NCBI RefSeq assembly: GCF_932276165.1
Contig: NC_064002.1
Location: 1,240,001-1,304,000 of the forward strand
Direction: 5' to 3'
Source: Plutella xylostella
Taxonomy: Eukaryota; Arthropoda; Insecta; Lepidoptera; Plutellidae
Length of the DNA stretch: 64,000 bases
The notes beneath the pieces were generated by a model. That model searched no databases, had not been told where the DNA came from, and was given only the letters and a program-made list of their open reading frames with translations. Shown piece by piece: positions 39,101 to 49,166 of the stretch. A program made the translations under genes and the position numbers. Within the stretch, counting starts at the first letter, position 1. Every line of letters starts with the position of its first letter.

Positions 39101-40335
39101 TTCACGTTCGCCTACATCGCACGTTGTATATGAGAATAAAGGGTATAATTACTAAGTTTTCTTGTTTAAAAATCACGGTTTGGGGTTTAGAGGAAAACAA
39201 ATGGTAAAATGCGGAATACAGTTTTTTTTTTCGAATAAAGAGGAAAACATGTGAATTCAAAAAACGTTTCTATTGACACCAAAGAGTACTTTTCGCCGAG
39301 AAAAGTGGAGTTACAATGTTTGCGATCTAAAGTGATGATAGAACTAGAACTTATTTTTCAGTTCACCTGCTGTTGAGTGAAATCGTAATTAGGTAAATGA
39401 CTCCTTGACATGAAAATAACTTTTTTTTTATAATCGTTATAACAAAACCGTTTTTTTTAATACAGCAATATTTGTAGGTGTACTTACAGTGAGCAAAAGA
39501 GCGCAGCAAGGTGTAAATTTTTTGGTTTTTAAGAAACAAAAATATTATTTCTATCATATCCCAAATACACATAAGTACTTTAAAAAAAAAAATACACACT
39601 CTCGCCTTGTACTAATGTACTCCCTTGCGGGGGTACTTACATGTTATTATTTTTCTGGTGACCTCCCCATATCCCTTTGCCAGCTACGTAACCTTTTGTG
39701 ACACCCTGTATATGCAGAGTTCTGCAAACTACTGTTCTGCTTTTGAAACACCAAAAAAAAACAGGTCGTCTAACTAAAAGGTCACGTGACCAAAAAAAAA
39801 TTATATGAAGAAGCGTTTTTTTCATGAATATAAAAAATTGCGTAGGATAAAAGTTTTTCAGAGTGACGCCTGAGTAACGCCCTTTCGGCTAACTATACTT
39901 TTTTTATTACACGGGGGCAGAGTTTAATACAACACCCTGAACTATTAAACTCTGATAATATTTTCGCGATTTTTTTACATTCTGATTTCATTTCCTGGCT
40001 TAGAAATAACATCAATAACATGCTGCACACGTAGGTTTCGGCATAGTATTAAACCCTTTTTGCAACAACCTGTATAAATATCGGCACGGGTACGACTTTA
40101 TATATAATTAATTATTAAATATTAAAAATACTTTCAAATAAAAATAAATATTTTCGTATCACAAAACAATATTACTTACCTAGTATATTTTTAACAAAGT
40201 GGCATGTCTTCACTTTTATGTTTTCGAGTACTATGTTAAAATTTCATGTCATTGTCCGTAGAACGCCCCGCATACCTCAACCCCCCCTCACTAGATTTGA
40301 CAGATTCTGATTTTCTTCCAGCTTTAGTGACAGCC
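36165..40335 (+). mobile_element. TTAA element, copy 3
   Basis: 4171 bp between TTAA at 36161-36164 and TTAA at 40336-40339. Same termini as copy 1. With copy 2 it makes an inverted repeat: arms about 4.05 kb, spacer about 121 bp (36157-36277). The junction reads CCCCTTAAGGGG. Confidence 0.88.
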
Positions 40336-40339
40336 TTAA

Positions 40340-40966
40340 AGGCATCATTGGGATTTCTTTCAGAGCTTCTACAGTAGCCAAGTTTACTGTTCAATCGAGA
40401 TTTAAACTTATCAATTCTGTATGATGTTACTGGTCTGAACTTGAAAGTGGCTGATTTACGTTCAAAAGTACAAGGAAACGTAATAATTTGCCCACTGTGG
40501 TCGGATGGTAAACAATTGATTACAGAATGATTAGTAAAATCACAATTACAGTAAATATTGTCAATACAAGTCAATACAAGTGGCTGAGGTGGGAGTAATT
40601 CTGGGAGGTTCCAGGAAGACATTACTTAAATTATATGACTTGAACAAATTAATTATACAACATTTCATAGAAGTCTCAACTAATAAATCAATATTAAAAT
40701 CTCCCACCACGACCACTTGTTTTGAGCTCTTAGATAAGATGGTAAGACTATCCTCCATCACTTTCTCAAATACTTTATAGTCAGAAGAGGGGGGCCTGTA
40801 CACGCTTAAAATTATATACTTGTCCATCTCAACACAAGCTAGTTCAGCTATTCTTTCGACCGATAATTTTACAATATCTTTCCTATCCTTACATTTTAAA
40901 TTTTTCTTTACAAATATTAATGATCCTCCTTTGTCTAACGATTTCCTATTAAATGAGCTAAAGCTA
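40340..40966 (-). pseudogene. LINE endonuclease domain, 5' part of the split element
   Basis: On the minus strand: DKGGSLIFVKKNLKC, then YIILSVYRPPSSDYKVFE, VVVVGDFNIDLL (the conserved GDFN of APE-type LINE endonucleases), a frame change near 40590, then NCLPSDHSGQIITF (the catalytic SDH). It runs to RNPNDAFKA, where the TTAA element interrupts it. Downstream sequence resumes at 32085. Confidence 0.85.
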
Positions 40967-41895
40967 AGTTCATGTAATCCCGTTAGGAGGTGATAAGTAG
41001 AAATCGTCAATGTAAGCAACTTTTAAAATGAACTCCCCTCACTAAAAGTAACACAACAAACAGTAAGTTTTTGAAAGCAAACCCCAAGAAAACGTGAATT
41101 ATGGAATTTTCCCTAGAAATGCTTAGAACCTTGATATGTATCACCTACTAACGAGATCCTTCTAACTACCGACCTAGACTGGGCCTAAGCCACTTACGGA
41201 GATGCAATCCTGTGTATTTTGCATCGATTTTCCAAAATACTAGTAGGTAACTAATACAAACATTTTAATAAAACTCCTTTCTACTTCATAATTTTTTTAA
41301 TTATGCTCACTCATCTTCCGTTAGAGACGTAGGTAGGTACTCGTGTCAGTCGGTGCTGTCGTTGGTATGATGAATATTTCTGGCACCCTGAAAAAAAGTA
41401 TCTAGGTAATAAAAGCTGGTTTAATTCTCAGTAAAGATTCAGTAGCTGTACATCGTAAGCCTTTCTCCACTACTCAGATCCAACGTCGGAAACCGGAATA
41501 AAAATATCGGATCCAACTATATACCGTACTTATATATTTTATTTTATTTTATTCGGAAAACTAGAGACTTATAACAATGTATGTAGCTATATCTTAAAGT
41601 AACAGGAAGTCAATTAAAGTTTCCACTAATAGTAACATTGTAGACACTTGAAAACAACGTCGTAGGCATTATTCAATAATTAGTTAATTAGTTATGTTCA
41701 TCCTAACCAGACATTAATAAGTTGCTATACTATATCCCATTCAACGACTTCGCTGAAATAACGTTCAGTCAAAACGTTGGACGTTACAGTCAACCACTTG
41801 ACGATTTGTTCTTTAGTCATACAATTGAGTAGCGCCATCCAATGAACGCGCTAGTGATTCAACCAAAAAGGAGATTCAACCAGATGCCTGCGACA

Positions 41896-42154
41896 TATAC
41901 TGGGTTATTGGTAAGTAGACCTGATCCTTTCAGGAGGTGATAGAGGAAGGCATTTCCAGTCGATTGAACCCTATAATGTGTTATCCGAAACTTAACCATT
42001 TCTAAGATATTTAATATTTAAGTTTTTTTTATTTTTTTTGCTATAATTTCGGTTAAGTTTCGGATAATGCATTATAGGGTTCAATCGACTGGAAATGCCT
42101 TCCTCTATCACCTCTTGAAAGGATCAGGTCTACACTTGCCAATAACCCTGTATA
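41896..42154. mobile_element. 259-bp palindromic MITE in copy A
   Basis: TATACTGGGTTATTGG at the left is mirrored by CCAATAACCCTGTATA at the right, arms about 110 bp including AGGAAGGCATTTCCAGTCGA and its complement. Copy B near 48180-48200 lacks it. TA is the likely target. Confidence 0.88.
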
Positions 42155-42360
42155 CTGCTAATGACTGTTTAGGACGTTTACAGGCTATGTAACACGGAGC
42201 TCTGATGTATCATCATTATCATATCAAGTTTCTATGGTATTTTTTTGTAAATTTTCAAAACTTGTAGAACAGAAGCTGATTTGAATGACCACCTGAGTCC
42301 TTTCGGCTTGGTAGGTATACCCTTTTTGGAACAGCCTGTATAACTATAACACCACGGTAC

Positions 42361-42515
42361 CTCTTCCCCTGTCCCTTGCGACAGTACGCCCGCACTCTGC
42401 CCTTCAGCCTCCGCTCCGGCTTGGCCTTCACCACCACCGTGAAGTGGTCGTGGCCCACGCCGCCCTTCAGGAGGATCGGGATCGCCTCTGTACTCTCCGC
42501 TGTGAGGTATGCCAC
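42361..42515 (-). CDS. Exon of a possible MBF2-like gene, copy A (downstream exon)
   Basis: Acceptor TTTCAG|GTGGCATAC at 42516-42517, phase 0. The peptide reads VAYLTAESTEAIPILLKGGV, then GHDHFTVVVKAKPERR and GRVRAYCRK. The GGVGHDHFTV...RAY pattern resembles the C-terminal part of insect MBF2-family proteins (GGxG..hVTi..xSxRG..IYGR), but this is recall of a pattern and not a search. A donor-like AAGAG|GTACCG ends the block at 42361. If that is not used, the frame runs on into a repeat module and stops at 42255. Both cysteines and the frame are kept in copy B. Confidence 0.45.
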
Positions 42516-42888
42516 CTGAAATGCAGTTTTATGTGTACGTTTGAGGTGTGTGTTGTCCTCAGGCGTTTATTTTATGTCTGTTGTGGTCTTTGGTAGGACT
42601 GTATTGAATCCGACAGCAAACGGGTATTAGTTGAACTTACACACATCATTTGACTTGAGATGTTAACAATAAGGTTACGTTTACCATTACTACCATCATC
42701 GTCAGCTCTCCATCGCCCACTACTGGGCATAGGTCTCCTCAATTTTTCACTCCTTTGGTCTAACAAGAACTCAGTGACCGTCTCTATGCCACAATTCTCT
42801 GAAGAGTCTTTTTCCAACTTCGTATTCCCGCTTTAGTTCGGCGTCGTGGCATCAAACCCAAATTATCTTTATTAAGGTACTAACTCAC

Positions 42889-43108
42889 CTCACACCCCAC
42901 CTCAGCCCTCAGTGTAACGGAATGGCCGGTCCTTGTCCGCCCAAAATTAAACTTCTTATCAAACACTTTGACGTCTCCTTTCCACTTGGTCCCCTGTACG
43001 ATGGCCTTGTAGGGAGTGTCGACCGCCGCCAGCGCCGCGCCTCGGGGGTCGTCGGTGGGCAGCGGCGCGGGGTGCGCGTACGTGTCCGATGGGTACTTGA
43101 AGTCCGGT
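42889..43108 (-). CDS. Exon of the same possible MBF2-like gene, copy A (upstream exon)
   Basis: Acceptor GGCATCCAG|ACCGG at 43109-43110 and donor TGTGAG|GTGAGT at 42887-42888; 220 nt. Peptide: PDFKYPSDTYAHPAPLPTDD, then AVDTPYKAIVQGTKWKGDVK and RTRTGHSVTLRAEVGCE. Joined to 42515 it continues in frame with VAYLT. GC content is high for the region, as expected for real coding sequence. Earlier exons (start codon, possible signal peptide) were not found in either copy. Confidence 0.5.
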
Positions 43109-44220
43109 CTGGATGCCAATGGGTGGTTTTAATGAGTGGTAGAAGTTGCATTGTGTGGATGACCTGGCCTTTTTTATTTCTTCACAATGGACTACGCTAT
43201 GATATTGGTACCTAACATAGTCGTAACCCAATGAGACATTGAGATGTAAATTTATGATGGACGAGTAAGCTACTGTGTGTATCTGAAGGTAGGACATGCT
43301 TGACGCTTTACTTGGTGAAGTTGAAGATCGTAAATAGTGGTCAAAGTGTGAAACATAGATAAAAGTATGTTGGTTACTGAAGGAGCATCAATCTAACCAT
43401 TGATTTAGTTTAGGTATATTGTACAAACACTTCTGCATATTTCACACATTTCAACTTCTACTAATTTTACTTACATTATCTTATTTCCTAATCCTCTACG
43501 CAAATTCTCAAAATAGAAAGTGTCACAAAAAATACCACCAATTGCAAATGCTACCACTAAACAGTCTAAACACCTCAGTTTATGAAATCTCATTTTATAT
43601 TTTAAAGACAAACTTGATACACATTTTTAAATTAAAATTAGGTAATATTGTGACTTTTTTTAAAATTTTACTCTGCGGTTTAAATTGCGGTTTTCTATGC
43701 ATCATTAAAAATGCCGTTACACCTACGCTTTCGCATAATAATGTGATCGATAAGAGTAGTAAATATTATTCAATTATAGATAACTTACACATACCTACCT
43801 AAGTCTGATCACATTCTAAATTTCTAATTCATCAGTAAATCATGTAAAAATAAAACATGTTATGTATATTTTTTTACAGCTCATATAACCTTACAACAAA
43901 ATTGACTTATGCTAAATAAGGCGATGGTAAATTCTTTTAAGTGCACTATTGGAATCAGTTTAGTCGTGGAATTAGTTCGTAGTTTTAATAATGCAGTGGG
44001 ATCTTAGATTATATTCTTTAATACTAACAACAAAGCTATCTTTACGTTGTACTTTTGAGTATTTATCGTATTAATTAAATTAATTAAATACTAGAAAAAG
44101 CTGTGACAAACAGCTTTGCCAACAGTAAGAACTATACTTACTGAATCTATGACTAGAAGTTACTATATCAATAAAACCTAAACTAGAAATACAATTGAAG
44201 CTTATAATATTAGTATAGAT

Positions 44221-45513
44221 CAGTGTTTTTCAACCTTTTTCATGACGCGACCCCCCTGGTATAAAAAAATATTTCGCGACCCCCTTGACCCCTTTTGGTT
44301 TTTTATCATGTATGTATGTGTATGTTACAGTATTACCAAAAGTTTTCAAGAGTCAATTGAAAATAAAAAGACAAAATACCTACCTAGCTTTACAAAAAAA
44401 TTAATACTTGTGGTCGTCGTCTTTGAACCAGGAGGAAGGCCTGCCACGCTACGTTTGCCTATTCGTGGTCTCTACTCGAGAACTCGTTTACCCCAATGGT
44501 TATCGGTTTTTCAGCAGATATGACCAGAACACTACCACTTTAGCTTGCATATTTTGACAGCTATGTCAGTAATCTTAATCCTCTGACTGACGGAAAACCT
44601 AATTTCTGATACGATTTATCAGAGAAACCCCAAGCATAGCTCTCTCTATAGCACGCTGAGCGACTTTAAATCGGTGGACTAGTCCTGCCGTCAGTCAGTA
44701 CCCACGTCTCTGCACCATACGTCATCACTGGCAGGACGCACTGGTTGAAATATTTAGTATTCAGGCTCTGAGGGATGGCCAAGGAGAATATATGCTGACG
44801 AAGTTTTCCGAATGCAGCCCAACCCAGTTGGATGCGCCTTGCAGCCTCCTTGACGAAGTTGCTTCTGCCTGGCCGAATAGTCTGCCCGAGGTAGACATAT
44901 TCTTGCACAACTTCGATTGTTGCCTCACCAACGATCACGGGCTCCGGTTCGATGTGAGCATTGTACATGACTTTCGTCTTGTCCAAATTTATACCCCGAA
45001 GCCTACACGTTGGGAAGCAGCATTTAGGCCACTTTCATCATCCTGCAGAGATTCTGCCATAATAACGATGTCGTCCGCGAAGCAGAGAGGTGTGACATAT
45101 ACTTGCCATTTATACATATGCCATGTCCATTGTCCAGCGGCATCATAAAGACTCCTCAACTCCTCGATATAGCGCCAGTCGATTTGAAATCTCTGCAACG
45201 CTTCCAAAATTGCCCATGTCTCGCAGGAGTTGAATGCGTTTTCATAATCTGCTCGGCTGATTATGCTCTTCGTTCTTCTGTGTAATCTGCATTACTGTGC
45301 ACGGATGTGGTCTATTGTACCAATACAAGCTCAGCCTTTACATTTAAGAAAATTTTAAGTAAGAGTATTTCTTAATAAATTAATACTAATTGTCTTTATT
45401 GCTTTTTTTACTATAGTTCCCAGTTTTTATTTGGCGGTCCCGGTTTTGGCGACCCCCCTACAGAAGCTTCGCGACCCCCCAGGGGGTCGCGACCCACAGG
45501 TTGAAAAACACTG
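44221..45513. mobile_element. Non-autonomous hAT element with 8-bp target duplication
   Basis: CAGTGTTTTTCAACC at the left and its near-complement GGTTGAAAAACACTG at the right are flanked by GTATAGAT on both sides (44213-44220, 45514-45521). An 8-bp duplication and CAGTG..CACTG ends are hallmarks of hAT transposons. Subterminal GCGACCCCC words mirror each other. The interior carries an RTE LINE fragment. Copy B has the empty site. Confidence 0.92.
44421..45250 (-). pseudogene. RTE-clade LINE fragment nested in the hAT element
   Basis: Minus-strand peptides: VTPLCFADDIVIMAESLQDD (45207-44989; palm C with catalytic ADD), then VQEYVYLGQTIRPG and LPVMTYGAETWVLTDGR (44986-44666), then a C-terminal remnant down to about 44421 matching the RTE copy at 8690-8880. 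Frames shift between segments and the 5' half is missing. Confidence 0.8.
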
Positions 45514-45521
45514 GTATAGAT

Positions 45522-46614
45522 CATTGGTACTCAACCTTTTTTATATAAGGGCCACAAACACGTTTAAGTCATGGTGTCGCGGGCCACAAGCATTTTTTTT
45601 TACTATTATAAAGCGATGTAAACTATCGAATTATAATATAAAAAACACATGCATATACTAATCTGTGTAAAAAGTATCGGGATTAGATCAATAAAACAAA
45701 AATATATTTTAATTTATCCAAATTTATTTTATCACCTTCAAGGTAGGATCTGTTTCCAGAGTTGTTTTTAGTACTCGCGGTGAATTTTCCTTTTTGTCTT
45801 CTATCGATGGAAAACAGTGTCTCGAAGTGCTAATTACTTACTATTCTGACCGGCTACCTACTTACTATACTGACGTACTTTTATTTAAACTCTTATCATA
45901 TTATGTTATGCATTTATATTGTACCTATTGTATTATTTATCGTTTATTAATAAACTTAGTATTATGCGTCTTATTATTTATAAATATATATATTTTACTT
46001 AATGTACCTACTTACTTATATCTACTTATACACCTACCTACCTTACTCAAATATACACACATTCCACACATACACACATACACACATACACACAACACAA
46101 CACAACCCATCCTAATTATATACCTCGCGTTCGTGACTGAGGTCACAACACAAAGGGCCAGCTGAAAACCAGCGCTGTGGCCTCTCTGGCCACAGCACAC
46201 GCTGAGCTGGTGCCTTTTTGACGCTCTGGACAGCAACTTTGTTTGTTTATATTGTATTATTTTCTGTTTTTTTCATATATATTTTTTGTAGTATTCTTTT
46301 GTTCTTTTTGTTTCTGTTTTTATTGTTCAGTGCGTCAAATAAATGTTTCTTTCTTTCTTTCTAATTGAAAACAGCGTTTAAAAAAATGTTGTATGATTAG
46401 TTAATTCGTTGGCGTATGTGTATAGTTTCTGAAGGCGCAAACTTTGAAGGTGATAAAATAAATTTGGATTAATAACAAACATTTTTTTATGGATATAATC
46501 CCGATACTTTTTACACATAATGTATATTCTCTACTATCTCTCGTGGCACGCGGGCCACTGATAAAGGCCCGGCGGGCCACATGCGGCCCGCGGGCCGCAG
46601 TTTGAGTATAGCTG
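45522..46614. mobile_element. Second hAT-like element using the same target
   Basis: Begins CATTGGTACTCAACC immediately after one GTATAGAT (45514-45521) and ends GAGTATAGCTG before another GTATAGAT (46615-46622). Long imperfect inverted ends, about 200 bp, include AAAAAGTATCGGGATTA (left) and TAATCCCGATACTTTTT (right). GGGCCACA / GGCCCGC words mirror near the tips. No transposase seen. Confidence 0.8.
45836..46360 (+). mobile_element. TTTC-tailed LINE 3' fragment in the second hAT element
   Basis: CTAATT flanks both sides (45830-45835, 46361-46366). It ends CAAATAAATGTTTCTTTCTT, a tail like that of the fragment at 15610-16020. It contains an ACAC-rich microsatellite near 46040-46105. The 123-residue open frame inside is low-complexity and probably not coding. 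Confidence 0.75.
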
Positions 46615-46851
46615 GTATAGATAGATCACTGTTAAATAAACCCTTGCATTATACAGCTTCATAACCATTTGATATCTTTATAAAATAATACATTTTAGGC
46701 ATTGGACCATGAATAGAAGTCAGGAATAACATTTTCTTTGTATCAGAAAACACTATAAAAATAACATTGATTAATTTAAGATTTATAATCTTATTCAAAT
46801 CATGATTATAATTATGATTATGAGCTTTGATTTAAAGAACGGTATATAACC

Positions 46852-47140
46852 CTATTCTGCACCATAGTTGGCTATCGTTGACATGACATCCGCAATAACT
46901 GTCTTCAATTTATCACTCAAATCGTTTCGTGTGTCCAGAAACTTCTTTAGCGACTCATTCACTTTAGCTTCTTTATAATCCGAAGCTATATCGCCTTTCT
47001 TCGAAGTTATATCTAGAAACGCTAGCAAATTTTCTGCAACTTCCACTAGCATTTTGGCACAGTTAGTACCCATAAGTACGGACGCGTGCTTACCGATTTC
47101 CGACTTTACTAGCTGGGAGATAAAGCTCGTTTCGTAGTCG
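46852..47140 (-). pseudogene. Duplicated partial last exon of RAP1GDS1 (copy A)
   Basis: Matches residues 555-650 of the intact gene, with few changes (for example AKVNESLKKFLDTRNDLSDK versus AKVDESLKKFLDTRNDLSDN). The frame and stop (46852-46854) are kept, but it breaks at 47140 inside the exon, where copy B begins. It has no acceptor and no upstream exons of its own. Confidence 0.88.
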
Positions 47141-47316
47141 TATTATAATTTATTATGTAATCGATGAATCAACGGTGACTTATCTTTTGAGGGTTTTGAC
47201 TTTAGCTAAGCTTCAGGCTTAATAGAACATATCCCCATGGAAGTAAATCTTTTTTTTTACTTCCATGCATATCCCTATAAGTTCATGTACCTAATCCCGT
47301 TAGAAGGTGATAAGTA

Positions 47317-47450
47317 CGGTCAGCTGCATAAGTAGCTATACACTTTTGTTCCTTGTCAAACTAGCTACATAACAATTTGTCAATGTTTTAATAGGCAGTT
47401 TGTGAGTTTGACAAGGTACAAAAGTGAACAGCTACTTATGCAGCTGACTG
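47317..47450. mobile_element. 134-bp MITE in copy B
   Basis: GTCAGCTGCATAAGTAGCTA at the left is mirrored by TAGCTGTTCACTTTTG-complement and CTTATGCAGCTGAC at the right, with TA on both sides. Copy A has GATAAGTAGAAATC without it. Confidence 0.87.
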
Positions 47451-48316
47451 TACAAATCATCGATGTAAGCAACTTTTAAAAATGAACTCCCCTGACTAAA
47501 AGTAACACAACAAACAGCAAGTTTTTGAAAGCCAACCCCAAAAAAACGTGAATTATGGAATTTTCCCTAGAAATGCTTAGAACGTCAATATGTATCACCT
47601 ACTAACAGGATCCTACCAACTACCGACCTAGACCGTGGTGTATCAGTAGGTAGATAAAACTGAAATTTAACTCTATCGAAAATAACCCACACAGAAATCA
47701 CTGGGCCTAAGCCACTTTACACGGAGATGCAATCCTGTGTATTTTGCATTAATTTTCCAAAATACTAGTAGGTAACTAATACAAACATTTTAATAAAACT
47801 CCTTTCTACTTCATATTTTTTTTAATTATGCTCACTCAGCTTCCGTTAGAGACGTATGTAACTACTGATGTCAGTCGGTACTGCCACTCGTATCTGAATA
47901 ATCTGAAGCAGTCGTGGTACGACGCGTCGTTGGTATGATGTATATTTCTGGCACCCTGAAAAAAGTATCTAGGTGCAATAAAAGCTGGTTTAATTCTCAG
48001 TAAAGATTCAGTAGCTGTACATCGTAAGCTTTTCTCCACTACTCAGATCCAACGTCGGAAACCGGAATAAAAATATCGGATCCAACTATATACCGTATAT
48101 ATGTCGCAGGCATTGAGTAGCGCCATCCAATGAACGCGCTAGTGATTCAACCAAAAAGGAGATTCGACCAGATGCCTGCGACATAGGTATATACTGCTAA
48201 TAACTGCTTAGGACGTTTACAGGCTATGTAACACGGAGCTCTCATGTATCATCATTATCATATCAAGTTTCTTGTTCCTTTTTGGAACAGCCTTTATAAC
48301 TATAACGCCACGGTAC

Positions 48317-48471
48317 CTCTTCCCCTGTCCCTTGCGACAGTACGCCCGCACTCTGCCCTTCAGCCTCCGCTCCGGCTTGGCCTTCACCACCACCGTGAAG
48401 TGGTCGTGGCCCACGCCGCCCTTCAGGAGGATCGGGATCGCCTCTGTACTCTCCGCTGTGAGGTATGCCAC
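48317..48471 (-). CDS. Exon of possible MBF2-like gene, copy B (downstream exon)
   Basis: Same acceptor and frame as 42361-42515, and the peptide is identical through GRVRAYCRKGQGKR. Donor-like GTACCG at 48315-48316. Confidence 0.45.
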
Positions 48472-48844
48472 CTGAAATGCAGTTTTATGTGTACGTTTGA
48501 GGTGTGTGTTGTCCTCAGGCGTTTATTTTATGTCTGTTGTGGTCTTTGGTAGGAATGTATTGAATTCGACAGCAAACGGCTATTAGTTGAACTTACACAC
48601 ATCATTTGACTTGAGCTGTTAACAATAAGGTTACGTTTACCATTACTACCATCATCGTCAGCTCTCCATCGCCCACTTCTGGGCATAGGTCTCCTCAATT
48701 TTTCACTCCTTTGGTCTAACAAGAACTCAGTAACCGTCTCTATGCCACCATTCTCTGAAGAGTCTTTTTCCAACTTCCTATTCCCGCTTTAGTTCGGCGT
48801 CCTGGCATCAAACCCAAATTATCTTTATTAAGGTACTAACTCAC

Positions 48845-49064
48845 CTTACACTCCACCTCAGCCCTCAGTGTAACGGAATGGCCGGTCCTTGTCCGCCCAA
48901 AATTAAACTTCTCATCATACACTTTGACGTCTCCTTTCCACTTGGTCCCCTGTACGATGGCCTTGTAGGGAGTGTCGACCGCCGCCAGCGCCGCGCCTCG
49001 GGGGTCGTCGGTGGGCAGCGGCGCGGGGTGCGCGTACGTGTCCGATGGGTACTTGAAGTCCGGT
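48845..49064 (-). CDS. Exon of possible MBF2-like gene, copy B (upstream exon)
   Basis: Same splice sites and length (220 nt) as 42889-43108. Differences are few: GDVKVYDEKFNFGR here versus GDVKVFDKKFNFGR, and AEVECK versus AEVGCE. Both copies keep open frames and splice sites, so either or both could be used. Confidence 0.5.
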
Positions 49065-49166
49065 CTGGATGCCAATGGGTGGTTTTAATGAGTGGTAGAT
49101 GTTGCATTGTGTGGATGAACTGGGCTTTTTTATTTCTACACAATGGACTACGCTATGTTATTGGTA

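Larger units (their letters stand above)
29776..40966 (-). mobile_element. Jockey/CR1-like LINE, 5' truncated, split by TTAA elements
   Basis: The LINE is present in copy A and absent at the matching point of copy B (47280, CCCTATAAGTTCATGTACC). Its sequence, about 2.9 kb, is in two parts: endonuclease end at 40340-40966 and RT plus 3' end at 29776-32085. The 8.25-kb double TTAA element lies between them. The 3' end reads TTTGAATTTGAATT. It is 5' truncated, beginning inside the endonuclease domain. Confidence 0.85.
29357..47140. repeat. Segmental duplication copy A
   Basis: Starts at TATTATAATTTATTATGTAA and ends inside a copy of the last RAP1GDS1 exon at TTCGTAGTCG. Copy B (47141-55868) begins with the same first sequence directly after that point, so the two are head-to-tail. 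About 3.5 kb of shared sequence is recognisable: flank, 40967-41500, exon pair, 43100-44220, 46615-47140. The rest of A is later insertion: LINE plus TTAA elements (29776-40966), MITE (41896-42154), and two hAT elements (44221-46614). Confidence 0.88.

Noticed and set aside
42572..42817. 81-codon ORF between the two MBF2-like exons, also at 48528-48773
   Set aside because: Lies between a matching donor and acceptor, and contains a CGCCCACTACTGGGCATAGG block typical of dispersed LINE-tail repeats. Intronic.
45794..46165. 123-codon ORF rich in Leu, Tyr and Ile
   Set aside because: Low-complexity AT-rich frame crossing the border of a LINE 3' fragment.
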